Shown: positions 18,408 to 27,253, counted from the stretch's first letter. The stretch: 64,000 nt of DNA from Alicyclobacillus sp. (GCA_023511295.1 JAIMBT010000021.1:1-64000); one strand, 5' to 3'. Numbers and translations: made by a program. The notes: generated by a model from the sequence alone, not told the origin.

Positions 18408-18791
18408 TCAGCGCGAAAAATACCCCCGCCTGTCCTGGCCGGCGCGTTTTGTCAAGTCCTCGCGCGCGGACTGCAAGGCTGCTGTCAACTCTTCTGCACA
18501 CTTCGTGCAATACCGCCCTGCTTGCGTCGGCGCCCCGCACCGCTCACACGGGTAATTGAGGTTCGGGTTGTCGCGGACGAGAAGCAGTCCCTCCCGAATG
18601 AGGTCCACGACGTCGTTCGGGTCGACCCCCGTGCCCTCCGCAACTTCCATGAGGTTTGCCAGCGGATTCTGTTTCAGGTACGCCCGGACCGTTTGGAACA
18701 CCTGTTCCTGCTCTTCGACGCAATTGGGGCACAGGTCGCGGCGCCCTTTGTTGAACAACCGATGGCAACGTTTGCAGTAGGCAATCGGCAA
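18408..18791 (-). CDS. YvyF-like zinc-ribbon flagellar operon protein
   Basis: This 127-residue protein carries two CxxC pairs near the N-terminus (YCKRCHRLF and LCPNC) and two more near residues 80-100 (CERC and CTKC), arranged as two zinc knuckles around a helical middle (LANLMEVAEGTGVDPNDVV). It matches the family called flagellar operon protein YvyF, of unknown function. The start is a TTG at 18791 with AGGAGG eight bases upstream. It precedes the sigma factor gene by 33 bp, and comFC lies upstream. Confidence 0.85.
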   Translation of the reverse strand: MPIAYCKRCHRLFNKGRRDLCPNCVEEQEQVFQTVRAYLKQNPLANLMEVAEGTGVDPNDVVDLIREGLLLVRDNPNLNYPCERCGAPTQAGRYCTKCAEELTAALQSAREDLTKRAGQDRRGYFSR

Positions 18792-18864
18792 CGTCAGCCC
18801 CTCCTCGCTGCCCTCATTATACCGATCCTACCGAACCAGAGCCAGACGACGCGAATTTTGGCAG

Positions 18865-19701
18865 CTATTCGACGTGCGCAATCACAGCGCACCCGGCCAC
18901 ATCCAGCCCGGCAGCGAGGAGAGGCGTCAGACAGGCCTGCAGCGTGGCGCCGGTTGTCACGACGTCGTCGATGAGCCACAGGGGCACCTTGCGCGGCGGC
19001 GCGCATGCGACGTCAAACGCGCCGCGCAGCGATTGTTCACGAGAGACAGCGGACTTGGCCGTCTGGGTGCCAGCGTCCGGTCGCCGGGACAACACTTGGA
19101 CGACCGGCACACCCAACCGAACGCCAAGTTCGGACGCAAGGAGCAGGGTGTGGTGGTACCCGCGGGCGCGGTAGCGCTCCACAGACGTCGGCACCGGGAC
19201 GATGATGGTATCCTGGAATCCATCCGGCGACGGACCCACCACAGCCAATAGATGGGCCATGTGTGCCGCGAACCAACGCGTGGCATCGAGGACCCCATCG
19301 TACTTCCACGGTCGAATCAATCGTTGCACGAACCCGCCGTATCGGAACGCGCTGTACACCGGCACCTGTTTGCCGGCCACTTGCAGATGCCGACCGTAGC
19401 AACCGGGAGGTTGCGAGTAGGCCTCCTCCAGGCATAGCGGGCACACCCAGCGACCCAGGACCGCCTCCGTTTCGACGAGGTGAACCCGTTGCTGGGCCGC
19501 GGGACCGAAATCCCCCTCGACCAGCGGCTTTGAATGCCACCCACCCCCGCGGTTTGGGCGATGGCACAAAATGCAGGGAGAAGCCTGCGGATAGAGCGCA
19601 TCCAACACAGCCGTGAACCCGCGCCGCAGCCGCAGTCGGGCGCTGACCGCCGGGAGCGCCTGCACCGGTCCAGACACGACGAGTCCCTCCCGAGCAGTCA
19701 C
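18865..19701 (-). CDS. comFC: ComF family phosphoribosyltransferase-like protein (ComFC)
   Basis: The 278-residue protein has an N-terminal zinc-binding region (CILCHRP, then CPLC) and a C-terminal phosphoribosyltransferase fold with the PRPP loop LWLIDDVVTTGATL. Such proteins are needed for DNA uptake in competent Bacillus. The start overlaps the degV stop by 4 bp, so the pair is translationally coupled. The helicase gene comFA, which usually lies between degV and comFC, is missing. Confidence 0.9.
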   Translation of the reverse strand: MTAREGLVVSGPVQALPAVSARLRLRRGFTAVLDALYPQASPCILCHRPNRGGGWHSKPLVEGDFGPAAQQRVHLVETEAVLGRWVCPLCLEEAYSQPPGCYGRHLQVAGKQVPVYSAFRYGGFVQRLIRPWKYDGVLDATRWFAAHMAHLLAVVGPSPDGFQDTIIVPVPTSVERYRARGYHHTLLLASELGVRLGVPVVQVLSRRPDAGTQTAKSAVSREQSLRGAFDVACAPPRKVPLWLIDDVVTTGATLQACLTPLLAAGLDVAGCAVIAHVE

Positions 19702-20543
19702 ACCGTGGTCGGGTACCAGATGAGCGCCATCAGCCCGGCGCCGGTATGGGTGCCAATCACCGGGCCTAGTTCACTCTGTGCGAAGTCGTGTTGCGGGTAC
19801 TGCGCCTGTAACTCCTGCATCAACGCGGCTGCTTCCGGCTCCCGCTCGGCGTGGATGACGCCGACCCGCAACCTCGGCACGGTGCTGGCCGCAGCGTGAA
19901 ATTCGTTGAGGATACTCTCCATCGCCTTGCGGTGCGTGCGTACCTTCTCGTAGAGCTCAATGCGGCCGTCCACCATATGCAAGATGGGCTTAATCTGCAG
20001 GAGCGAACCGACGACTGCCGCTGCGCCGCCGATTCTGCCACCTTTCCGAAGGTTCTCCAAGGTGTCAATCACGAACCGAGCCTGCATTGCCTCCCGCACC
20101 TGTTCCCAGTAGACTTGGATGTCCTCCGGCGCCGCACCCTGCCAGGCCATTCGGACACCGTCGAGCAGCGGTCCGGCAATCCCGTAACTGGCAATCTTCG
20201 AATCGACGACAATGACCCGTCCGTCGACGGACGCCGCGGCCGTCTTCGCCGACTGCAGAGTGCCGCTCAAATTCCCCGAGAGCAGAAGGCACATGACCGC
20301 GTCATGGTCAGCCAAGAGGCGCCGAAAAGTCGCCGCGAACTCCCCTACGGGCGGTTGCGAAGTGGTCGGGAGGGTCGCCGCTTGGCGAAGCTTCGCGTAG
20401 AACGTCTCATTGTCGAGGTCCACCCCTTCCCGAAACACCTCGTCGCCGAACACGACGGACAGCGGCACCACGGTCACACCAAATTCGACAGCCTGTTCCG
20501 CCGTGAGGTATGCCGTGCTGTCCGTGACAAATGCGATATTCAC
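19698..20543 (-). CDS. degV: DegV family fatty-acid-binding protein
   Basis: DegV proteins bind a fatty acid and, in FakB form, present it to the kinase FakA. This 281-residue chain begins MNIAFVTDSTAYLT, carries the DVxLL-like segment HDAVMCLLLSGNLSGTLQSA, and has a second domain ending in the GPVIGTHTGAG loop. The GTG at 20543 gives this canonical N-terminus and has AGAGG nine bases upstream. It is followed by comFC with a 4-bp overlap. In Bacillus degV follows degU directly; here 4.9 kb of other genes intervene. Confidence 0.9.
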   Translation of the reverse strand: MNIAFVTDSTAYLTAEQAVEFGVTVVPLSVVFGDEVFREGVDLDNETFYAKLRQAATLPTTSQPPVGEFAATFRRLLADHDAVMCLLLSGNLSGTLQSAKTAAASVDGRVIVVDSKIASYGIAGPLLDGVRMAWQGAAPEDIQVYWEQVREAMQARFVIDTLENLRKGGRIGGAAAVVGSLLQIKPILHMVDGRIELYEKVRTHRKAMESILNEFHAAASTVPRLRVGVIHAEREPEAAALMQELQAQYPQHDFAQSELGPVIGTHTGAGLMALIWYPTTV

Positions 20544-20692
20544 TGCAATCATCCTCTTTTCAAGGGAATCTCGCTTTCATGATTGGTATATTAACGGGTA
20601 TATGGTAACATTTCGATTAAGTACACGAACGCACACACCGAATCCGGCGCCCCTGCCGGTCATTCGCCCATTCGATGACAGGAGGGCCATCC

Positions 20693-22030
20693 ATGCGAAC
20701 CTTGGGACAGAAAATTCGAGAGGCTCGCCTCCAGCGAGGTCTCACGCAGCACGACCTGGCTGGAAATTTGGTGACCGCCAGCATGATTAGCCAGATTGAA
20801 GCGGACCGAGCCAACCCATCTTTCACCCTGTTGCGCAGCATTGCAGACCGCCTCGGTTTGGATGTCCGCTACTTCCTGACCGACATGGACGACAAATACA
20901 TCACCACAGCCCGGTTGAAATTGGTGCAGTACCACCTGCTGTCAGGGGATTTGCCGAAGGCCCTTGAAGCGCTGGACGAGATAGAGCGGCCGGAGACGCC
21001 TGGCGAGAACCTCCACCTGTACCTGTGCGTCAAAGCGACGGCGCTGCGCCTGGCCGGGCAGTTCGTCGACGCGGTCCACCTCGTGGAGGAACTGCGCGAG
21101 CAAGCGTATCGCACCATGGACAAGCCCCTGCTTGTACAGGTCCACCGAGAGTCAGGGTATATTGAATATGCCATGAACAACTTCCAGGGCGCAATGATGG
21201 AGTGGAGAGAAGCCGCGCGTTTAGGCGAGGAACTGCTCGAGACACCGGTGACCGACAGCGTGGAGCTGGGTTGGGATCTGACGGATGTGTACCTGTCGCT
21301 GGCGGATTTGTGCCAGCAGACCGGCGACGACGAAGAGGCGCGCGGTTGGTTGAACAAGGCCCATCAATTGGCAGGGTCGGCCCCGTTGTTGAAGCGGATT
21401 GCCGATACGTACGTCCGCGCCGCCCACGTGCTGCTCGACGACCGGTTGCCCGGACCGGCTCACTCAGCGGCTGAGAAAGCTCTGGCTGTGATGGGAGCGG
21501 CACGGCAGGTGGAGCGCCAGATTGTCATCCTCGCCAGGCTGCAAGATGAGTCGGCTCCATCGGCGGAATCCCTTGCAGCGCTGCCCCTCGACGATTGGTC
21601 GTACTCGGCCATTGAAACTTCCGGAACAGACCCCGTGGAGTTTCTGGACACGGAGGTGAACCTGCTCGAGACGTGGATCCGCCAGGGAAACCTCGAACGA
21701 GCGCGAGATCGGATGGAGAGGGCCTCCAAGCTGATGGAGGGCTACCGACATCAGCTCGATGCGGAGCCGAACTGGTACGCTGCACTGGACCTCCGCCTCA
21801 AAGTGTGCCAGGCGGATTGGCTCCATGCGAGCGGAAAGCAGAACGAGGCTGCCATACAGCTACAGACCGTGCTAAAGGAGGCAGATCCGCTGGACGATGA
21901 TCTGCGGCGGCAACTCTTCTCGCGTCTGCTGGGGTGGTACGCAGAAATGGGAAAAGTGGACGAGGTGGTGAAGTTGACCGAGCAATTGCGGGCCCAAGTC
22001 CAGGACGATGCGTCCATCGCCACTCTCTAG
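20693..22030 (+). CDS. XRE-type HTH regulator with TPR domain (RRNPP-like)
   Basis: Residues 1-65 form a Cro/CI-type helix-turn-helix (GQKIREARLQRGLTQHDLAG, then MISQIEADRANPSFTLL). Residues from about 75 to 440 are a run of helical tetratricopeptide repeats (for example LVQYHLLSGDLPKALEALDE). The 445-residue layout is that of NprR-type members of the RRNPP family, whose TPR domain binds a short exported-and-reimported peptide; this is a family inference. ATG 20693 has AGGAGGG seven bases upstream. It stands alone on the plus strand, and its stop overlaps the stop of the convergent GGDEF/HD-GYP gene in the tetranucleotide CTAG. A possible promoter is TTGGTA-N17-TAACAT just upstream. Confidence 0.88.
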   Translation: MRTLGQKIREARLQRGLTQHDLAGNLVTASMISQIEADRANPSFTLLRSIADRLGLDVRYFLTDMDDKYITTARLKLVQYHLLSGDLPKALEALDEIERPETPGENLHLYLCVKATALRLAGQFVDAVHLVEELREQAYRTMDKPLLVQVHRESGYIEYAMNNFQGAMMEWREAARLGEELLETPVTDSVELGWDLTDVYLSLADLCQQTGDDEEARGWLNKAHQLAGSAPLLKRIADTYVRAAHVLLDDRLPGPAHSAAEKALAVMGAARQVERQIVILARLQDESAPSAESLAALPLDDWSYSAIETSGTDPVEFLDTEVNLLETWIRQGNLERARDRMERASKLMEGYRHQLDAEPNWYAALDLRLKVCQADWLHASGKQNEAAIQLQTVLKEADPLDDDLRRQLFSRLLGWYAEMGKVDEVVKLTEQLRAQVQDDASIATL

Positions 22031-23859
22031 GCGAGGTCTTCTTCGTGGCTCTCGGTCAGAAGGCCAATCTCCTCGACGACCTCAATGAAGGGTTCGACGA
22101 GGTTTGGGTCAAACTGGCTACCAGCGCAACGGCGCAACTCGATAAACGCCTCCTCCATCGACCGCTTGCGCTGATAAGGTCGACTGGTGGTCATGGCGTC
22201 GAAGCTGTCTGCGATGGTAAGGATGCGGGCTTCCAAGGGGATATCATCGCCCTTTAAGCCATCCGGGTAGCCTGTCCCATCGTACCGCTCGTGATGGTGG
22301 CGGATGATGGGCAGGCATGGTCCCAAGCTGGGAATCGGCTTCGCAATGTTCTCCCCAATCTCCACGTGCGACCGCATAATCTGCCACTCGTGGTGCGTGA
22401 GCGGCCCACGCTTCGCCAGCACCTCAATCGGTACCTCTACTTTGCCGATGTCATGCAGGTAGGCACCAAAGCGCAGATACCGAAGTCGCTCGGCAGACAG
22501 GCCGACGCGTTCCGCCAGTGCGGACGCGTACACGACATCGCGTTCGGTGTGTGCGTATGTATAGCGATCTTTGGAGTTCAAGATGGCGAGGAATACCTGA
22601 ATCGTCTTGATGATCTCCTGGTCATCGTGATCAAGTGCAAAGTCCCGCTTCATTTCGTCGAGGACAGACTCAAACAGCGAGACCTTGTTCCGCCCCGTGA
22701 ACTTTCCCTTGTACAACGCTTCGTCGACCATCACCATGAGTTCTTTCTTGTTGCGCGCCATCTCGGGAAAGCGGGCGACACCGATGCTCACGGTCATGCG
22801 ACGCCCGGGAAGCTGATCTGCGCCCGGAAAGTCGGCGGATTCGATGGCGCGCCGCAGCACTTCGGCCTTAAGTTGCGCCTGAGCGAGATCATAGTTGGGC
22901 AGCAATACCATGAACTCCTCCCCGCTCACCCGCGCCTGCTCTTCGCCGGGCAACAGGTTCGCTCGGAGGATGTCGGCGACGGCGCGCAGGGCGTCATCTC
23001 CCCGCACATGACCCCAGATCTCGTTGTAGCGCCGGAAGTGATCAATATCCAACATGAGCAAGGCGAACTCAGACTTGGCCTCAATCCACTCGTCGATCTT
23101 GGAATGGATGTAGCGGTGGTTGTGCAAACCCGTCAACTCGTCTGTGATGGCGAGGGCCCGGAAGTGCCGAGCCATCTTGAAGTAGTCGCGGTAGGACCAC
23201 GCGACCAACATGACGAGGGCCGTGAACAGCAATGCGCCGGCGAGGCCTGCGGTATGTAGGACTGTGGCAAGCAACACACCGAGAAGAATCTCGATGCAAT
23301 ACACGAGTAGGACCTGCGGGGGGTATGTCTCCTTCCACAGCGCTCGAAAGTCTCTCATTCCAACGTAAACAGCTAGGTGCAAACCGAAAAATGCCATATG
23401 CGCAACGATGAAGACCAGCGTGAAAACCAACATCGAAGCAGCCCACGAAGGATCCGACGGCGACGGGGCAGAGCTGAACAGGCCGTAGACGGACCGGGCA
23501 AAGAGTATCACAGCCACAGTTCCAGCTGCATTGGCGACCTGCGTATACCAGAACTTTCCGTACCGGATTCCTGTGCTTAACGCGTACGCCACTCCGGCCC
23601 ACGCGACCACGTACAAAGGATAGGCTAACGAAAACCCGATGAGGTACACGTCCTCCAGAGTCATATCGGCCTTGGCGTGAATCGGAATGCGGGAGCGTTC
23701 CGCAAGAACGAGCAACCCAGAGAGGGTGTAAAAAACCACCCACTCCGGGATTGACAATGCCCCATGTCGCGAAAAGGCCCAGAAGCTAATCCCCGAACAG
23801 ATCACAAGCGCGAAGACCGTAGACCTGATAGCCCTGGACCGCTTGTTACCCCCGTTCAT
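22027..23859 (-). CDS. Membrane-bound GGDEF / HD-GYP cyclic-di-GMP protein
   Basis: The first ~210 of 610 residues contain about six membrane helices. A GGDEF domain follows (ITDELTGLHNHRYIHSKI; the active-site loop reads SGEEF instead of GGDEF), with no RxxD inhibitory site before it. The C-terminus is an HD-GYP phosphodiesterase domain with the complete signature (AYLHDIGKVEVP, HHHERYDGTGYPDGL). The protein may both make and degrade cyclic-di-GMP, or use GGDEF as a GTP sensor. ATG 23859 has GAGGGG seven bases upstream and overlaps the end of the DUF5317 gene by 14 bp, so the two are coupled. Confidence 0.9.
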   Translation of the reverse strand: MNGGNKRSRAIRSTVFALVICSGISFWAFSRHGALSIPEWVVFYTLSGLLVLAERSRIPIHAKADMTLEDVYLIGFSLAYPLYVVAWAGVAYALSTGIRYGKFWYTQVANAAGTVAVILFARSVYGLFSSAPSPSDPSWAASMLVFTLVFIVAHMAFFGLHLAVYVGMRDFRALWKETYPPQVLLVYCIEILLGVLLATVLHTAGLAGALLFTALVMLVAWSYRDYFKMARHFRALAITDELTGLHNHRYIHSKIDEWIEAKSEFALLMLDIDHFRRYNEIWGHVRGDDALRAVADILRANLLPGEEQARVSGEEFMVLLPNYDLAQAQLKAEVLRRAIESADFPGADQLPGRRMTVSIGVARFPEMARNKKELMVMVDEALYKGKFTGRNKVSLFESVLDEMKRDFALDHDDQEIIKTIQVFLAILNSKDRYTYAHTERDVVYASALAERVGLSAERLRYLRFGAYLHDIGKVEVPIEVLAKRGPLTHHEWQIMRSHVEIGENIAKPIPSLGPCLPIIRHHHERYDGTGYPDGLKGDDIPLEARILTIADSFDAMTTSRPYQRKRSMEEAFIELRRCAGSQFDPNLVEPFIEVVEEIGLLTESHEEDLA

Positions 23860-24397
23860 TCGCAAGCCCCTCATTCCCCAGACGCATTGCGTACTGGATC
23901 AAAACGATCAACCCAATTGAGAACAATACGTCTCCGATACTTAGCAGGCTACCAGACCACACATTGAAAGCGAAGATATCGCCCAAAAAATTCAGGTGGG
24001 TATGCCCACTCATCGCTATACTTTTCCCATAGTGACCAGCTTTGAGGGCCGGCAGGATCTGTGGTGCCATCATCTGGATTGCCGGTACATATGCAGGCAT
24101 CCTCAGACCGTTTGAGAGCAGTGCAACGAAGTTGCAGACCGTACCAGCCAAGGTCCAGGCGACACCAGGTACACGCATATTTACCAAACAAAACGCTATG
24201 AGTAATACATAGCTCAGGACGATAGTTACCTCGTAAACTGTGCCGGAAAAATAGGATATGGAAATATGCTGGAGAATGTAGGGAACCGGTAACATCCACA
24301 GAACGCGAAGCCGGAGGTTCCCCATGTTCCACAGGCTGCCCTTACGAATCCAGCCTATCACTAATCCAGCCAAAATAACTAGTACCTCAAAGGTCAA
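23846..24397 (-). CDS. DUF5317 family membrane protein
   Basis: A 183-residue polytopic membrane protein with about five hydrophobic helices and the pattern of DUF5317: a central LLSNGLRMPAYVP segment and a GDIFAFNVWSGSLLSIGD loop near the C-terminus. Function unknown. The start is a TTG at 24397 preceded by GGGGTGG. It is noticeably richer in A+T than its neighbours, a hint of a different origin. It overlaps the downstream GGDEF/HD-GYP gene and is separated from the upstream 31-codon gene by a strong terminator. Confidence 0.82.
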   Translation of the reverse strand: MTFEVLVILAGLVIGWIRKGSLWNMGNLRLRVLWMLPVPYILQHISISYFSGTVYEVTIVLSYVLLIAFCLVNMRVPGVAWTLAGTVCNFVALLSNGLRMPAYVPAIQMMAPQILPALKAGHYGKSIAMSGHTHLNFLGDIFAFNVWSGSLLSIGDVLFSIGLIVLIQYAMRLGNEGLANERG

Positions 24398-24427
24398 TTT
24401 TCCACCCCATTCGACACTATACTAGGA

Positions 24428-24456
24428 AAGGAAAAGGCCGGAGAACCGGCCCTTTC
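24428..24456 (-). terminator. Terminator of the 31-codon gene
   Basis: A perfect GGCCGG-n4-CCGGCC stem is followed on the minus strand by TTTTCCTTT. It begins about 25 bp past the small gene's stop and would isolate that gene from DUF5317. Confidence 0.85.
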
Positions 24457-24477
24457 CCGAATCACTCACTTAACTTA

Positions 24478-24573
24478 TCAGCTTCCAGGTATGATGTTGA
24501 CAGCTGCTTGCGCGGCCACATAAAACAGAACAATTGCACCGAAAAACAATCCAGACTTCACCTTGTTCGACAT
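24478..24573 (-). CDS. 31-residue secretable or membrane peptide
   Basis: An ATG at 24573 preceded by GAGGAGG opens a 31-codon frame closed by TGA and a strong intrinsic terminator, a complete single-gene unit. The product has a short basic start (K4, K6), a hydrophobic core (LFFGAIVLFYVAA), an AQA motif and an eight-residue tail AVNIIPGS. This is the layout of a minimal signal peptide followed by a short mature peptide, as in Phr-type signals, but a single-pass membrane protein is equally possible. It is co-oriented with the DUF5317 and GGDEF/HD-GYP genes. Confidence 0.7.
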   Translation of the reverse strand: MSNKVKSGLFFGAIVLFYVAAQAAVNIIPGS

Positions 24574-24739
24574 CGGCGGTTCCTCCTCAGAATAAGGGAC
24601 AGATTCGTCCCGATTCTGAAGTGCTGTGGTGTGTGCTGTGTCAAATAAGTTGCCTGTCAGGTCACCTTACACGTGGTCAGTGAGTCCAACAAGCCGTTGC
24701 TGCGATGTGTGCTGCAGGAGTTACACCCCGATTGACTGC

Positions 24740-24745
24740 ATTATA
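24740..24745 (-). promoter_or_regulatory. Possible -10 element upstream of the 31-codon gene
   Basis: A perfect TATAAT on the minus strand lies in an A+T-rich stretch 167 bp upstream of the small gene. A convincing -35 at 17 bp was not found (TTGTCA is only 7 bp away). The rest of 24574-24847 shows no gene. Confidence 0.35.
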
Positions 24746-24847
24746 CGATGTCTGACAATCGATTACTAGCGGGTTTGTAAAAGATAGGACTTTTGTCCCG
24801 AAATTTATCCAGCCCTAACCATTTTCAGCTCAATAATTGTCGTATTT

Positions 24848-25288
24848 TTAAGGAAGCAGAGACAAAGCGTCGCGCGTGACGTCGCGGAGAAGTTCAAAAT
24901 GCCGAAGGTCGTAGACGCAGCACACCGCCGTGGAGCTGGCACACAAGGCGCGTAGCTGTTGTGCGACCTCGTCCTCGTTGTGCACCGAAACGCAAACCAT
25001 CCCACCGTAGTCTTCTGCAATCCGCTGGGCAATCTCCAGTGTGTGGTCTGTCGAATGGACGTCAATCACACACACCGTGCGCCGACGGGCCGAGTACGCG
25101 GTGCTCGCGAGCAAGGTTCGCAGCAGCCCCTCGATACTAGACTCCACGTTTTGAACCAGGAGGATGATTTGCACGGGATGCGCCGGGCCGGCCGCGCTGC
25201 GCCGTCGCGCGATGGCCCGTACCGACTGCCACACAACCATCACCGCGCCGTACACCGCAAGAGCCCAGAAAAACAACGCTTCCAACAT
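24848..25288 (-). CDS. Short membrane-anchored protein with glycosyltransferase-like fold
   Basis: This 146-residue protein has one N-terminal membrane helix (MLEALFFWALAVYGAVMVVW), a basic stretch, then a segment resembling the start of a family 2 glycosyltransferase (VQIILLVQNVESSIEGLLRT, followed by VIDVHSTDHTLEIAQRIAE). The rest of a GT2 domain, including a clear DxD site, is missing, so catalysis is doubtful. The ATG at 25288 has GAGGGG seven bases upstream. Function unknown. Confidence 0.75.
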   Translation of the reverse strand: MLEALFFWALAVYGAVMVVWQSVRAIARRRSAAGPAHPVQIILLVQNVESSIEGLLRTLLASTAYSARRRTVCVIDVHSTDHTLEIAQRIAEDYGGMVCVSVHNEDEVAQQLRALCASSTAVCCVYDLRHFELLRDVTRDALSLLP

Positions 25289-25449
25289 GGTCGTCACCCC
25301 TCGCTGCAATATATGCCGAGCAGCGAGGGCGGACTCCGTGTGGAAGCGGATTTCGATGCGAACGTGCGTTCAGGATATGCCATCGGCGCGCCTGTTCGAA
25401 CCTCGGTGCCGACGGAGGGCCAGTGCACGAGTTGCTCCAGCGGCGGACG

Positions 25450-26106
25450 CTAAGAGGGCAGCCACTTGCGTTTCACGGCGACCAGAACCGCCTGCGTGCG
25501 GTCTGTGACCTCCAACTTTGAAAAGATGCTGGAGACGTGGTTCTTCACCGTCTTCCCGGTGATGTGCAGCATTTTGGCGATGTCGTCGTTGCTGCGGCCG
25601 TTGGCAATCTCCCGCAGCACGTCCATTTCCCGATCTGTCAGCACATCCCGCCAACTTTCGTTCAGGTCCGCATGAAACTGGAACTGGGCGATGACGGTAT
25701 GCGTCACCTGTGGATGAACGATGGCTCGTCCGGCGTACACCTCGCGGATGGCGCGAATGATCTCTGTCGCAGATCCGTCTTTCACCAAATACCCAGAGGC
25801 CCCCGATTTGAGCGTCTCCAGGACGTACCCGTCTTCGTCGTGCATGGTCAGGATGATGATGCGCACGTCTGGGTATCGCTGTTGGATGCGCTTCAGCGCC
25901 TCGACACCGTTGAGATACGGCATGTTGATGTCGAGCAGGACCACATCCGGCTGCACGTCCTCGAGTCCGAGCAGTAAGTCGGCTCCATGCCGCCAGATGC
26001 CGACAATCTGAATGTCTGGTTCATATTGCAAAATCTCGCGGACGGTCTCGCGAAACTGTTCGTTGTCATCGGCGATCCCGACGCGAATCGTTGGCTGGTT
26101 AGGCAC
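25450..26106 (-). CDS. degU: NarL/LuxR-family response regulator DegU
   Basis: The 218-residue protein has an N-terminal receiver domain (acidic pocket ADDNE, phosphoacceptor Asp59 in VVLLDINMP, conserved Lys in LVKDGS) and a C-terminal LuxR-type helix-turn-helix (LTDREMDVLREIANGRSN, then KTVKNHVSSIFSKLEV). In Bacillus DegU governs exoenzymes, competence and motility. Its start overlaps the degS stop by 8 bp, so kinase and regulator are coupled. Confidence 0.9.
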   Translation of the reverse strand: MPNQPTIRVGIADDNEQFRETVREILQYEPDIQIVGIWRHGADLLLGLEDVQPDVVLLDINMPYLNGVEALKRIQQRYPDVRIIILTMHDEDGYVLETLKSGASGYLVKDGSATEIIRAIREVYAGRAIVHPQVTHTVIAQFQFHADLNESWRDVLTDREMDVLREIANGRSNDDIAKMLHITGKTVKNHVSSIFSKLEVTDRTQAVLVAVKRKWLPS

Positions 26107-27253
26107 CCCACTGTTCTCCCCTATCTAACGGCAGTTGCATCACAACCCGGGTCCCGCTTGCACCTTCCCGGTTATCGCCGTATACCTCAAGCGTACCGCC
26201 GAGAACGGCCATCCGTTGACGGCAGATCATCAGGCCGAGCCGTCCGTTCTCTACCCATTCGCTCCATTCTGCAGTGGACACCCCGACCCCGTCGTCGCGG
26301 ACCTCTACACCGAGCCGGGCGTCTCCGTACGTCAGTCGGATCTCCACGTGACGCGCGGCGGCGTGCTCCGCCACATTGCGCAGCGCTTCTTGCACGCATC
26401 GGAAAATGGAGATCTTCTCCGTTGGCGCGAGCCGGGCTTCCATCCCAACCAGGGTGACGGTGGTGGCTACATCGTGGCGCTCTGTCCACTGTGCGGCGTA
26501 CCGTTTTAAGGTGGGGACCAAGCCGAGGTCGTCCAACAGCGGCGGGCGCAGATCAAACACAATCTGCCGGAGGTCGTGAATGACGTTACCAAGTCGCTCC
26601 TGCAAGTCGCGTTTCACGTCTCTATCCCCCGCCCGCCCGTAGTCCGCAGACTGCATCCGCATCGAGACGCTCGCGAGGTGCTGCATGGGGCCGTCGTGAA
26701 GCGTCCGGACCAGCTGGCGGCGCTCGTCCTCTTGCAGGTTCAACATCCGCATCCCGACAATCCGCAGTAGGTGCGCGTCCTCCAAGGTGGTCGCCAAGTC
26801 TCCGAAGTCGACATCAAGGCTCTGCGCGGCCCGGCTGAACTGAATCAGGAGCTCCTCCGCCTGCTGCGCGGTCACGCGGATGGCTTTCAACCGCCGGGCA
26901 ATCTCATCTCTCCTCAGGCGAAGCTGCACTTCTCGCTCCTGCCACTGCCCAAGGGCGGACTGCAACTCGTACGCTTCGTCATACACCCGCTTCATGTCCT
27001 GTTCCGAGCGTCCATCTGCCTTGCGACTGATGGCGGCCAAACGCTGTCGCGCCTTTCGGCTCTCCAGCTCGAGGTTCTCCACGCGTGCAATCGCCTCAGC
27101 ACACGCCTGTTGCATCTCCTCGTACTCCGCTTCCAAGATGCGAACTTCCTGCTGGGTGGCCTCGGCAATCTGTTCGACCTGGCGACGCCCCTCGGAGATA
27201 GCCTGCAACGTATGTCGAATGGTGGTGCGCATCTGTTCGATCCGGTCCTGCAT
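26099..27253 (-). CDS. degS: Cytoplasmic sensor histidine kinase DegS
   Basis: This 384-residue kinase has no membrane segment. A long coiled-coil sensor region (residues 1-180) precedes a HisKA_3 dimerisation helix with the phosphorylated His in RTLHDGPMQHLAS and a GHKL ATPase domain (VQEALRNVAEHAAARH, EVRDDGVGV, NGRLGLMICRQRM). It phosphorylates DegU. The ATG at 27253 has GAGAGGG upstream. The metK terminator lies just upstream, so degSU is probably transcribed separately. Confidence 0.92.
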   Translation of the reverse strand: MQDRIEQMRTTIRHTLQAISEGRRQVEQIAEATQQEVRILEAEYEEMQQACAEAIARVENLELESRKARQRLAAISRKADGRSEQDMKRVYDEAYELQSALGQWQEREVQLRLRRDEIARRLKAIRVTAQQAEELLIQFSRAAQSLDVDFGDLATTLEDAHLLRIVGMRMLNLQEDERRQLVRTLHDGPMQHLASVSMRMQSADYGRAGDRDVKRDLQERLGNVIHDLRQIVFDLRPPLLDDLGLVPTLKRYAAQWTERHDVATTVTLVGMEARLAPTEKISIFRCVQEALRNVAEHAAARHVEIRLTYGDARLGVEVRDDGVGVSTAEWSEWVENGRLGLMICRQRMAVLGGTLEVYGDNREGASGTRVVMQLPLDRGEQWGA

